DNA from: Lelliottia sp. JS-SCA-14
GTDB taxonomy: Bacteria > Pseudomonadota > Gammaproteobacteria > Enterobacterales > Enterobacteriaceae
Direction of reading: 5' to 3'
NCBI RefSeq assembly: GCF_035593345.1
Contig: NZ_CP141606.1
Span: 1,178,001 to 1,242,000 of the forward strand
Length of the DNA stretch: 64,000 nucleotides
Shown here: positions 9,053 to 20,527 of the stretch, in pieces
Layout of the letters: each line of letters begins with the position of its first letter
Numbering within the stretch: position 1 is the first letter of the stretch
Notes under the pieces: model-generated
The model's input: the letters and a program-made list of their open reading frames with translations, nothing else
What the model was told of the DNA's origin: nothing
Database searches by the model: none
Program-made: the position numbers and the translations under genes

Positions 9053-9427
9053 TTAACAGGAGTGACTGACCGGGTTAGCTCTGCTCGCGTTGACGAAACA
9101 ACGGAATAGGCGATTTCCCGATTTACGCCATTTTTGTAAATCCTGTGTGTTAATGCCATAACTGCTGAACAACATAAAGGTGTCGTCCAGATATTCATCA
9201 ATTTGCTCAATCAATTTATTATCTTCATTGTACTTAATTTTATAATTAAGTGCGAAGGTTGCTATATGCTCAATGAGTTCATTGAGCTGCAAATTGATAG
9301 CGGAGGTCGGATCATTAACCCAGCCATGGTTACTTTCATCAAGATTGGCAAGGCAGTCATGGTACAAGGATTCGCAGAGAAATTTCAACTGCGCGATATC
9401 ATGCCTTTTTGGCGAGTACTCGTCCAT
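9053..9427 (-). CDS. tomB: Hha antidote / biofilm modulator TomB (YbaJ)
   Basis: The 124-residue protein begins MDEYSPKRHDIAQLKFLCES and matches E. coli YbaJ. The start at 9427 is chosen over an upstream in-frame start at 9460 by homology length. TomB counteracts Hha in an oxygen-dependent way and affects biofilm formation. It is the first gene of the tomB-hha pair. Cys18, which is important for Hha oxidation in E. coli, is present in FLCESLYHDC. Confidence 0.95.
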   Translation of the reverse strand: MDEYSPKRHDIAQLKFLCESLYHDCLANLDESNHGWVNDPTSAINLQLNELIEHIATFALNYKIKYNEDNKLIEQIDEYLDDTFMLFSSYGINTQDLQKWRKSGNRLFRCFVNASRANPVSHSC

Positions 9428-9700
9428 AGCGCATCCCCTTTTGAGTGATTCTTTACTCACCGAACATCAACGTCGGGATGGATACAACTAGCTTACCTTA
9501 ACGGGTGCTTTTTCCTGATGTCTTTAACTATAAACCAGCCTGATCAAGATTTCACCGCGCTATTACGAAAAATTACAATTAAAACTTAAGCCACCAAACG
9601 TTGAGCGATTGTCCATCATTAATGGGGCCATTTTTAGCCTAATCAAGGCTGGCAATTTGGCTGCTACCTTAGGATTCATCAAGTTACCTTAAACTTTCGC

Positions 9701-9853
9701 ATGAAATCAGGATTCGGACTTGTTGATTACACGACAAAATTAGCCAGGAATAATCCTAATATTCTTCCGCAGGAGATGAAATTAAAATTCGGCGTTTCAT
9801 TGATTCACGATTTCATTAAACAACATACGCGTAATGAGGCTGACGTAAAATAA
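9701..9853 (+). CDS. Possible small ORF (50 codons), unknown
   Basis: An ATG-started frame encodes a 50-residue protein starting MKSGFGLVDYTTKLARNNPN and ending HTRNEADVK. The frame is open upstream to 9638. No convincing ribosome-binding site precedes the ATG. The peptide is mixed-charge and not hydrophobic, so it is not an obvious small membrane protein. It points toward the end of acrB. I do not recognise it; it may be a gene remnant or chance. Confidence 0.3.
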   Translation: MKSGFGLVDYTTKLARNNPNILPQEMKLKFGVSLIHDFIKQHTRNEADVK

Positions 9854-9895
9854 ATAAACCAACAATAAGCGTAATTTATGATTTTGTTCAGACAA

Positions 9896-9926
9896 AGAAA
9901 AAGGCCGCAAATTGCGGCCTTTTTAG
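9896..9926 (-). terminator. Terminator of acrAB
   Basis: The stem AAGGCCGCAA/TTGCGGCCTT is flanked by A-runs on one side and TTTTT on the other, 15 bp past the acrB stop. It could work in both directions. Confidence 0.85.
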
Positions 9927-9941
9927 CATGTGAAACCGGTA

Positions 9942-13094
<3,153 letters not shown>

Positions 13095-13113
13095 TTAACG
13101 GCTCCTGTTTAAG

Positions 13114-14307
13114 TTAAGACTTGGTTTGTTCTGACTGGCCACCGGCTGCGGCTTGTTGTTTATCGTCAGATTTGACTTCCTGGGCTTTCACCTGCGCGCC
13201 AGGACGTACTTTTTGCAAACCAGAGACAATCACGCGATCGCCATCTTTCAAACCGTCCGTCACCAGCCATTTGTCGCCAATCGCCTGCGTAGCAGTGATT
13301 TGACGCGTTTCGACTTTGTCATCCTTACCCACTACCAGCGCGCTGGCATCACCGCGCGGCGTACGTGTTACGCCCTGCTGTGGAACCAGAAGTGCGGTTG
13401 GGTTGGTGCCTTCTTCCAGACGGGCACGCACGAACATACCTGGCAACAGCGTGTGGTCAGGGTTCGGGAAGATAGCGCGTAAGGTGATAGAACCGGTGGT
13501 TTGATCGACGGTCACGTCAGAGAATTCCAGCGCGCCAGCCTGTGGGAACTTGATACCATCATTGGTGACCAGCTCCACTTTGGCTTTGCCGTTTTCTTGT
13601 TTCAGCGCACCGCTTGCCAGCTCTTGTTTCAGACGCAGGAAATCGTTACTGGACTGCGTGACATCCACATAGATCGGATCAAGCTGCTGAACGGTAGCCA
13701 GCGCAGTGGCCTGTCCGTTCTGAACCAGCGCACCTTCTGTGACGGAAGATTTGCCAATGCGACCGCTGATAGGGGAGGTCACTTTGGTGTACGCCAGGTT
13801 AATGCGCGCCGTTTCAACGGCTGCTTTTGCCGCGAGTACCGCAGCGTTCGCCTGTTGAGAATCGGCCAGCGCCGTGTCGTAATCCTGTTGGCTGATGTAC
13901 TGCGTGCCGAGGAGTTTTTTATAACGGTTCAGCGTCAGCTGGGAGATTTTGGCAGCCGCTTCGGCCTTCGCCAGATCGCCTTTCGCACTTTCGTACGCGG
14001 CCTGATAGGTTGCCGGATCAATCTGATACAGAGACACACCCGCTTCGATATCACCACCCTCGGTGAAGTTACGTTTCAGGATGATCCCGCTAACCTGAGG
14101 ACGAACTTCCGCAACGCGGTAAGCGCTTGTACGGCCTGGTAATTCTGTGGTGATTTGAAGAGGTTCAGTTTTCAGCGTAACGACACCGACTTCTGGCATC
14201 TGCTGTGCTCCCTGTTGAGCCTGTTTCTCATCACATCCTGTAAGCGCTAAGCCGCCTGAGAGCATCAGAACGATCGCCAGAGGCGTTAACCCTCTGTTTT
14301 TGTTCAT
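13114..14307 (-). CDS. acrA: RND efflux periplasmic adaptor lipoprotein AcrA
   Basis: The start at 14307 gives 397 residues, as in E. coli (MNKNRGLTPLAIVLMLSGGL). The signal peptide ends in the lipobox LTGC with Cys at position 25. Next come a beta-barrel/lipoyl half-domain, an alpha-hairpin (about residues 100-170) rich in AKAEAAAKISQLTLNRYKKL-type heptads, and the second lipoyl and membrane-proximal parts. It bridges AcrB to TolC. Expression is under the AcrR operator in the divergent acrR-acrA spacer. Confidence 0.98.
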   Translation of the reverse strand: MNKNRGLTPLAIVLMLSGGLALTGCDEKQAQQGAQQMPEVGVVTLKTEPLQITTELPGRTSAYRVAEVRPQVSGIILKRNFTEGGDIEAGVSLYQIDPATYQAAYESAKGDLAKAEAAAKISQLTLNRYKKLLGTQYISQQDYDTALADSQQANAAVLAAKAAVETARINLAYTKVTSPISGRIGKSSVTEGALVQNGQATALATVQQLDPIYVDVTQSSNDFLRLKQELASGALKQENGKAKVELVTNDGIKFPQAGALEFSDVTVDQTTGSITLRAIFPNPDHTLLPGMFVRARLEEGTNPTALLVPQQGVTRTPRGDASALVVGKDDKVETRQITATQAIGDKWLVTDGLKDGDRVIVSGLQKVRPGAQVKAQEVKSDDKQQAAAGGQSEQTKS

Positions 14308-14397
14308 ATGTAAACCTCGAGTGTCCGATTTCAAATTGATCAATGGATCAAAAGTCCGCAAACCCATTGCTGCGTTTATATTATCGTCGTGCTATGG

Positions 14398-14421
14398 TAC
14401 ATACATTCATAAATGTATGTA
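14398..14421. promoter_or_regulatory. AcrR operator
   Basis: A 24-bp perfect inverted repeat has arms TACATACATT and AATGTATGTA around CATA. It matches the known E. coli AcrR site in the acrA-acrR spacer and would control both divergent promoters. Confidence 0.92.
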
Positions 14422-14449
14422 AATCTGACTCCTGTAAATTCATTGACGT

Positions 14450-15103
14450 ATGGCACGAAAAACCAAACAACAAGCGCTCGAGACACGTCAACACATTCTG
14501 GATGTGGCATTACGTCTGTTTTCGCAGCAGGGGGTCTCTTCGACCTCTCTGGCGCAGATTGCTCAGGCCGCTGGCGTCACACGGGGAGCGATTTACTGGC
14601 ATTTCAAAAACAAGTCAGATTTGTTCAGTGAAATTTGGGAGTTATCAGAATCCAGTATTGCCGATCTTGAGACTGAGTATCGGGCAAAATTCCCTGACGA
14701 TCCACTCTCAGTATTGAGAGAAATTTTGGTTCATGTTCTTGAGGCGACAGTGATTGAGGAACGACGCCGCCTGATGATGGAGATCATCTTCCACAAATGC
14801 GAGTTTGTCGGCGAAATGGCCGTTGTACAACAGGCGCAGCGCAGCCTGTGCCTCGAAAGCTACGATCGCATCGAATATACGCTAAATCAATGTATTCAGG
14901 CTAACATGCTCCCGGCAAATTTGCTGACTCGTCGTACCGCTATTTTGATGCGCAGCTATATTTCCGGGCTGATGGAAAACTGGCTCTTCGCCCCCGAGTC
15001 GTTCGACCTGAGACAGGAAGCGCGCAACTACGTCGCCATTTTGCTGGAGATGTGCCAGTTCTGCCCGACGCTGCGCGGCGACCCTGATTCCCTTCCGGCC
15101 TGA
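14450..15103 (+). CDS. acrR: TetR-family repressor AcrR
   Basis: The 217-residue protein begins [21 protein letters not shown] TetR helix-turn-helix is seen in [20 protein letters not shown], and the C-terminal all-helical ligand domain resembles E. coli AcrR (215 residues). It represses acrAB and itself and is released by pump substrates. It is divergent from acrA over the palindromic operator. The C-terminal tail differs in length by two residues; otherwise the gene looks intact. Confidence 0.97.
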   Translation: MARKTKQQALETRQHILDVALRLFSQQGVSSTSLAQIAQAAGVTRGAIYWHFKNKSDLFSEIWELSESSIADLETEYRAKFPDDPLSVLREILVHVLEATVIEERRRLMMEIIFHKCEFVGEMAVVQQAQRSLCLESYDRIEYTLNQCIQANMLPANLLTRRTAILMRSYISGLMENWLFAPESFDLRQEARNYVAILLEMCQFCPTLRGDPDSLPA

Positions 15104-15216
15104 CTGGCGCCAGGAATTTTCCTGGACGCTGGCCTTCGCGCTATTCTGCCTGCACCTGCCGTGATATTCTTCGCGCCAGACTATTTCCGGTCATTTCTGA
15201 CATCAAAATCATCACT

Positions 15217-18200
15217 ATGCTGCACTACACACGCTCGCAAAACCCCGTTTTTGTCCTGATTTTCGCCGTGCTGTTTTTCTTCGCCACGGCTCCCGCCGTC
15301 CATGCCCGCGCTGACAACAACAGCGATGGTCCGACGCGGGCGGATATTCAGTCTCAGCTGGACACCCTGAACAAACAAAAAGAGCTGACGCCGCAGGAAA
15401 AGCTGGTGCAGGCCGATCTGGCCGAGACCATTGAGACGCTGGATAAAATCGAGCGCGTGAAAACAGAAACCACGCAGCTGCGCCAGAAAGTGACCGAAGC
15501 GCCGGACAAAATGCGTCAGGCGACGGCGGCGCTGAACGCCCTGAGCGACGTCGATAACGACGACGAAACCCGTAAGACTCTGGCGACGCTCTCCCTGCGC
15601 CAGCTGGAATCCCGCATGACCCAGGTGCTCGACGATCTGCAAACCGGGCAGAGCGATCTCGCCACCTACAACAGCCAGCTCGTCTCCCTGCAAACTCAGC
15701 CGGAACGCGTGCAGAACGCCATGTATTCGGCCTCGCAGCAGCTACAGCAGATCCGTAACCGCCTGAATGGCACCACGGTGGGCGAAGGCGCGCTTCGTCC
15801 GACGCAGCAAACGCTGCTCCTGGCCCAGCAAACCTTGCTCAATGCGCAGATCGACCAGCAGCGTAAGAGCCTCGAAGGCAACACCATTTTGCAGGATACG
15901 CTGCAAAAACAGCGGGATTATGTCACCGCCAATATTAATCGCCTGGAGCATCAGCTCCAGCTGCTGCAGGAGGCGGTTAACAGCAAACGCCTGACCCTGA
16001 CGGAGAAAACGGCACAGGAAGCCGTCTCGCCGGACGAAACCACCCGCATCCAGAGTAACCCGCTGGTGAAGCAGGAGCTGGATATCAACCATCAGCTTAG
16101 CCAGCGTCTGATTCAGGCCACCGAAAGCGGTAACTCACTGGTTCAGCAAAATATCAAAGTGAAGAACTGGCTGGATCGTGCCCTGCAGGCCGAACGCAAT
16201 ATCAAAGAACAGATTGCGGTCCTGAAGGGCAGCCTGCTGCTGTCGCGCATTCTGTATCAACAGCAGCAGACGCTGCCGTCCGCCGACGAGCTGGAAGACA
16301 TGACCAACCGCATCGCGGACCTGCGTCTGGAGCAGTTTGAGATCAACCAGCAGCGCGACGCGCTTTTCCAGAGCGACGCCTTTGTCGCCAAAGTGGAAGA
16401 GGGCCATACCAGCGAAGTGAACGACGAAGTCCACGATGCGCTGCTGCAGGTGGTGGATATGCGCCGCGAGCTGCTGGATCAGCTCAACAAACAGCTGGGT
16501 AATCAGCTGATGATGGCGATCAACCTGCAAATCAACCAGCAGCAGCTGGTGAGCGTTTCGAAAAGCCTGAAAGAAATTCTGACCCAGCAAATCTTCTGGG
16601 TGAACAGCAACAAACCGATGGACTGGGACTGGATTAAATCCTTCCCGGAGACGCTGAAATCCCAGATCAAGAGCATGAAAATCACCGTCAACTGGGAGAA
16701 AGCCTGGCCTGCGGTGATGATTGCGTTTCTCGCCGGTCTGCCGTTGTTGCTGATTGCGGGACTGATCCGCTGGCGTCTGGGCTGGCTTAAAAAATATCAG
16801 GCTAAGCTCGCCCATGAAGTGGGACAGCTGCGCAATGACAGCCAGCTGCATACGCCGAAAGCAATATTGATCGATCTCATCCGCGCGCTGCCGGTGTGTC
16901 TGCTGATTCTGGCGGCGGGGCTGATCCTGCTGACCATGCAGCTCAACATCAGCGATCTGCTGTGGGCGTTCAGCAAAAAGCTGGCGCTGTTCTGGCTGGT
17001 GTTTGGCCTGTGCTGGAAAGTGCTGGAAAAAGACGGCGTGGCGGTACGTCACTTCAATATGCCGGAGCAGCTCACCAGCCACTGGCGCCGCCAGATTGTG
17101 CGCGTGAGCCTGGCGCTGCTGCCGCTGCACTTCTGGTCGGTCGTGGCCGAACTTTCCCCGCTGCATCTGATGGATGACGTCCTCGGCCAGCTGGCGATCT
17201 TCCTCAACCTGCTGCTGATTGCCGTGCTGATGTGGCCGATGTGCCGCGACAGCTGGCGGGATAAAGAGTCGCATAACATTCGGCTGATCACCGTCACCGT
17301 GCTGGCGATTATTCCGCTGGCGCTGATGGTGCTCACCGCCACGGGCTACTTCTATACCACGCTGCGCCTGTCGGGCCGCTGGATTGAAACCGTCTATCTG
17401 GTCATTCTCTGGAACCTGCTGTATCAGACGGTGCTGCGCGGTCTGAGCGTCGCGGCGCGCCGCATCGCCTACCGTCGTGCGCTGGCTCGTCGTCAGAATA
17501 TGGTGAAAGAGGGCGCGGAAGGGGCGGAGCCGCAGGAAGAGCCGACCATCGCGCTGGAGCAGGTCAACCAGCAAACGCTACGTATTACCATGCTGGTGAT
17601 GGTGGCGCTGTTCGGCGTGATGTTCTGGGCGATCTGGTCTGATTTGATCACCGTGTTTGCCTATCTCGACAGCATCACGCTCTGGCAGTACAACGGCACC
17701 GAAGCCGGTGCGGCGGTGATGAAAAGCGTCACCATGGGCAGCCTGCTGTTTGCGCTGGTCTCCACCGTGGTGGCCTGGGCGCTGATCCGCAACCTGCCGG
17801 GTCTGCTGGAAGTGCTGATCCTCTCACGCCTCAATATGCGTCAGGGCTCGTCTTACGCCATCACCACCATTCTGAACTATGTGATTCTGGTGGTCGGGGC
17901 GATGACCGTCTTCGGCTCGCTGGGCGTCTCGTGGGATAAACTCCAGTGGCTGGCAGCCGCCCTGTCGGTCGGTCTCGGTTTTGGCTTGCAGGAGATCTTC
18001 GGGAACTTCGTCTCTGGCCTGATCATTCTGTTCGAACGCCCGGTGCGTATCGGCGATACGGTCACCATCGGTACCTTCTCCGGGACGGTCAGCAAGATCC
18101 GTATCCGCGCAACGACAATCACCGACTTTGATCGCAAAGAGGTGATCATCCCGAACAAAGCCTTCGTCACCGAACGTCTGATCAACTGGTCGCTCTCCGA

Positions 18201-18564
18201 CACCATCACCCGCGTGGTGATCCGCCTCGGCGTGGCGTACGGATCGGATCTGGACAAAGTGAAAGCGGTACTGTTGCAGGCCGCGACGGAGCATCCAAAA
18301 GTGATGCACGATCCGGCGCCGTCGGTGTTCTTCACCACCTTCGGGGCAAGCACCCTGGATCATGAGCTGCGTTTATACGTGCGTGAGTTGCGGGATCGCA
18401 GTTACGCGGTGGACGAACTGAACCGCACCATCGATCGTCTGTGCCGTGAGAACAATATCAATATCGCTTTCAACCAGCTGGAAGTTCACCTGCGAAATGA
18501 GAAGGGTGATGAGCATACGGAAGTGAAGCGTGAAGTGAAGGGCGATGACCCGACACCAGCTTGA
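15217..18564 (+). CDS. mscK: Potassium-dependent mechanosensitive channel MscK (KefA)
   Basis: The 1115-residue protein has a signal peptide ending near AVHA. A very long periplasmic coiled-coil domain follows (to about residue 490), then many membrane segments. The last part is an MscS-like pore and beta domain (LQWLAAALSVGLGFGLQEIF, then GNFVSGLIILFERPVRIGD). It opens under membrane tension and is gated by external potassium. Length and order match E. coli (1120 residues). The whole gene carries long antisense reading frames, which I treat as composition artefacts. Confidence 0.97.
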   Translation: MLHYTRSQNPVFVLIFAVLFFFATAPAVHARADNNSDGPTRADIQSQLDTLNKQKELTPQEKLVQADLAETIETLDKIERVKTETTQLRQKVTEAPDKMRQATAALNALSDVDNDDETRKTLATLSLRQLESRMTQVLDDLQTGQSDLATYNSQLVSLQTQPERVQNAMYSASQQLQQIRNRLNGTTVGEGALRPTQQTLLLAQQTLLNAQIDQQRKSLEGNTILQDTLQKQRDYVTANINRLEHQLQLLQEAVNSKRLTLTEKTAQEAVSPDETTRIQSNPLVKQELDINHQLSQRLIQATESGNSLVQQNIKVKNWLDRALQAERNIKEQIAVLKGSLLLSRILYQQQQTLPSADELEDMTNRIADLRLEQFEINQQRDALFQSDAFVAKVEEGHTSEVNDEVHDALLQVVDMRRELLDQLNKQLGNQLMMAINLQINQQQLVSVSKSLKEILTQQIFWVNSNKPMDWDWIKSFPETLKSQIKSMKITVNWEKAWPAVMIAFLAGLPLLLIAGLIRWRLGWLKKYQAKLAHEVGQLRNDSQLHTPKAILIDLIRALPVCLLILAAGLILLTMQLNISDLLWAFSKKLALFWLVFGLCWKVLEKDGVAVRHFNMPEQLTSHWRRQIVRVSLALLPLHFWSVVAELSPLHLMDDVLGQLAIFLNLLLIAVLMWPMCRDSWRDKESHNIRLITVTVLAIIPLALMVLTATGYFYTTLRLSGRWIETVYLVILWNLLYQTVLRGLSVAARRIAYRRALARRQNMVKEGAEGAEPQEEPTIALEQVNQQTLRITMLVMVALFGVMFWAIWSDLITVFAYLDSITLWQYNGTEAGAAVMKSVTMGSLLFALVSTVVAWALIRNLPGLLEVLILSRLNMRQGSSYAITTILNYVILVVGAMTVFGSLGVSWDKLQWLAAALSVGLGFGLQEIFGNFVSGLIILFERPVRIGDTVTIGTFSGTVSKIRIRATTITDFDRKEVIIPNKAFVTERLINWSLSDTITRVVIRLGVAYGSDLDKVKAVLLQAATEHPKVMHDPAPSVFFTTFGASTLDHELRLYVRELRDRSYAVDELNRTIDRLCRENNINIAFNQLEVHLRNEKGDEHTEVKREVKGDDPTPA

Positions 18565-18570
18565 TCTTAT

Positions 18571-18607
18571 TCCCTCTCCCTGTGGGAGAGGGTTAGGGTG
18601 AGGGGGA
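18571..18607. repeat. CCCTCTCCC-type intergenic palindrome, copy 1
   Basis: CCCTCTCCC-TGT-GGGAGAGGG is followed by TTAGGGTGAGGGG. Related copies are at 25456-25496 and, reversed, at 58812-58852. It occupies the gap between the convergent mscK and ybaM genes and may end transcripts as a hairpin. Confidence 0.8.
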
Positions 18608-18609
18608 AA

Positions 18610-18765
18610 CTACGGCGCTGAGTCAGGACGTAACTTCCCCTCAAAATCCCGCCGCACAATTTCCAGCGCTTTCAACACCGTCTCAGGCGCAAGGTCATGA
18701 TTTTCCAGCAGCATAATCAGATCGACGGCCAGTTTGACTTCGTCGGGTGCGTTTTCCAGCGACAT
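18610..18765 (-). CDS. rsmS: Small protein YbaM (RsmS)
   Basis: A 51-residue protein is encoded from the ATG at 18765 to the TAG at 18610. It begins [20 protein letters not shown], matching the E. coli 53-residue YbaM, and ends KLRPDSAP. It follows priC by 12 bp on the same strand, so the two are probably one transcript. E. coli YbaM has been named RsmS, a small pleiotropic regulatory protein; its mechanism is not evident from sequence. Confidence 0.93.
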   Translation of the reverse strand: MSLENAPDEVKLAVDLIMLLENHDLAPETVLKALEIVRRDFEGKLRPDSAP

Positions 18766-18777
18766 GTTTAGCTCCAT

Positions 18778-19305
18778 TTAGCGGGTCATACGCGCAATCA
18801 CGCGCTCTATCTCATCCAGCGCCTGACGGCAGCGGGTGAGTCGTCCTTCCAGGGCGGAAATTTCCCGCATCAAACGCTGCTGCTCTTCCAGGGTTTCGCT
18901 CCCTTTGAGCTGCTGTTCGCGCTCGTTTTTCATCGCGTACAGGCGACGTTCAAAATCCTGATGCTCCAGCCGTTTGCGCTGCCATTTCGCGGCACCGGGC
19001 GAGGGCGTGTCCCACGCGCGCAGCGGCCAGGCGGTCATCTCCCGGTGCAGGGCGGTGATCTGCTCTACCAGATGTTCCGCCAGCCACGCCACCTGCTCGG
19101 TTTGCTGGCTCTCGACGGCGTGACGAAGCTCATCAAGGTTATGCTGGGCTTCATCAAGATAATCTTTTATCAGCGTACTGCGGGTACGAAACAACTGCCG
19201 GTCAAAGCGTGGCTTCAGCGTCGCATGCTGCAACAGAGGTGATGCCTGCGCGCGCAGGGCGATCAACTGATTTTGCAGAGTCTCTAAAAGCAAGGCTGTT
19301 TTCAA
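18778..19305 (-). CDS. priC: Primosomal replication protein N'' (PriC)
   Basis: This 175-residue, mostly helical protein begins MKTALLLETLQNQLIALRAQ and contains LKPRFDRQLFRTRSTLIKDY. It is the expected length of PriC. PriC recognises stalled forks with a gapped leading strand and loads DnaB through SSB contact, acting in replication restart. The gene is upstream of ybaM and divergent from ybaN, as in E. coli. Confidence 0.95.
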   Translation of the reverse strand: MKTALLLETLQNQLIALRAQASPLLQHATLKPRFDRQLFRTRSTLIKDYLDEAQHNLDELRHAVESQQTEQVAWLAEHLVEQITALHREMTAWPLRAWDTPSPGAAKWQRKRLEHQDFERRLYAMKNEREQQLKGSETLEEQQRLMREISALEGRLTRCRQALDEIERVIARMTR

Positions 19306-19355
19306 TACGCTCTCCAGTGGTAAAGTAGCCGTTCAGTTTGATAACGATTCGCATT

Positions 19356-19733
19356 ATGAAGCGTACTATTTTAATCATCATTGGCTGGCTCGCGGTAGTG
19401 CTGGGTACGCTTGGCGTGGTTTTGCCGCTGCTGCCCACCACGCCCTTTATTCTGCTGGCGGCCTGGTGCTTTGCCCGCTCATCGCCGCGTTTTCACCAGT
19501 GGCTGCTTTATCGCTCCTGGTTTGGCGGCTATCTGCGCCACTGGCAACAATACCGGGCGATGCCGCCCGGCGCAAAGCCTCGCGCGATTGCGGTGATCCT
19601 CGTGACCTTCGCCATTTCATTATGGCTGGTGAAGATGATGTGGGTGCGTATCCTGCTGCTGGTGATCCTCTCCTGTCTGCTTTTCTTCATGTGGCGAATC
19701 CCCGTCGTTGATGAAAAGCAACAAAAGCACTGA
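19356..19733 (+). CDS. ybaN: Inner-membrane protein YbaN (DUF454)
   Basis: The ATG at 19356 gives 125 residues starting MKRTILIIIGWLAVVLGTLG. An earlier in-frame start at 19338 would add six residues not seen in E. coli. Three hydrophobic segments are visible (residues 4-35 and two near the C-terminus), with the family motif LPLLPTTPFILLAAWCFARS. The function is unknown. It is divergent from priC. Confidence 0.93.
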   Translation: MKRTILIIIGWLAVVLGTLGVVLPLLPTTPFILLAAWCFARSSPRFHQWLLYRSWFGGYLRHWQQYRAMPPGAKPRAIAVILVTFAISLWLVKMMWVRILLLVILSCLLFFMWRIPVVDEKQQKH

Positions 19734-19886
19734 TGGGCAATGATGGCTGTTGCAATTATCCCCCGCAGCCAGTAAATTCGACCGTTTTCGAGCACAGGTG
19801 CGCCTGGTCAAAAGTTAATCAATTGTTACTTTGACCACATGTTATGCGCGCCGTGAGTAACACCGTTTTTAACCAGGCATACATTT

Positions 19887-20438
19887 ATGACCGCGACTGC
19901 GCAGCAGCTTGAATTTCTGAAAAACAGCATCAAAAGCATCCAGGACTATCCAAAACCTGGCATTCTTTTCCGTGATGTCACCAGCTTGCTGGAAGACCCG
20001 AAAGCGTACGCACTCAGCATTGAACTGCTGGTTCAGCGCTATAAAAACGCCGGGATCACCAAAGTAGTAGGCACGGAAGCGCGTGGCTTCCTGTTCGGCG
20101 CACCGGTTGCGCTGGCGATGGGCGTGGGCTTTGTGCCGGTACGTAAACCGCGCAAACTGCCGCGTGAAACCATTGCCGAGAGCTATGAGCTGGAATACGG
20201 CACCGATCAGCTGGAAATTCACGTTGATGCCATCAAACCGGGCGACAAAGTGCTGGTGGTGGACGATCTGCTGGCGACCGGCGGTACGATTGAAGCGACC
20301 GTGAAGCTGATCCGTCGTCTGGGTGGAGAAGTGACCGACGCGGCCTTCATCATCAATCTGTTCGATCTCGGCGGCGAACAGCGCCTGGAAAAACAGGGTA
20401 TCACCAGCTACAGCCTGGTCCCTTTCCCGGGTCATTAA
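19887..20438 (+). CDS. apt: Adenine phosphoribosyltransferase
   Basis: The 183-residue enzyme begins [20 protein letters not shown]. The PRPP-binding loop is visible in [20 protein letters not shown], and the flexible-loop region is [17 protein letters not shown]. It converts adenine plus PRPP to AMP for purine salvage in the cytosol. A hairpin separates it from dnaX downstream, as in E. coli. Confidence 0.98.
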   Translation: MTATAQQLEFLKNSIKSIQDYPKPGILFRDVTSLLEDPKAYALSIELLVQRYKNAGITKVVGTEARGFLFGAPVALAMGVGFVPVRKPRKLPRETIAESYELEYGTDQLEIHVDAIKPGDKVLVVDDLLATGGTIEATVKLIRRLGGEVTDAAFIINLFDLGGEQRLEKQGITSYSLVPFPGH

Positions 20439-20450
20439 TCCCTCTTCCCG

Positions 20451-20475
20451 CAACCTCGCCCAATGGGTGAGGTTG
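20451..20475 (+). terminator. Hairpin after apt
   Basis: CAACCTCGCCC/GGGTGAGGTTG with an AAT loop and one G-T pair is followed by TGTTAG, so the U-tract is poor. It may attenuate rather than stop transcription before dnaX. Confidence 0.5.
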
Positions 20476-20527
20476 TGTTAGCATTACCCCCCTGAATATC
20501 CACCTTCCAGCGTTGCAGAGCCTGCCC

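Larger units (their letters stand above)
9428..9941. other. 514-bp AT-rich spacer between tomB and acrB
   Basis: The spacer holds the tomB-hha promoter region at its left end, one possible 50-codon reading frame (9701-9853) and the acrAB terminator (9896-9926). No other gene, repeat or RNA could be recognised. It is clearly richer in A+T than the flanking genes. Confidence 0.6.

Noticed and set aside
9203..9448. 81-codon frame antisense to tomB
   Set aside because: Shadow of tomB; no ribosome-binding site or homologue.
16135..17574. 479-codon open frame antisense to mscK
   Set aside because: It is His/Gln-rich with no recognisable domain and lies wholly inside a conserved gene; high-GC codon usage produces such frames.
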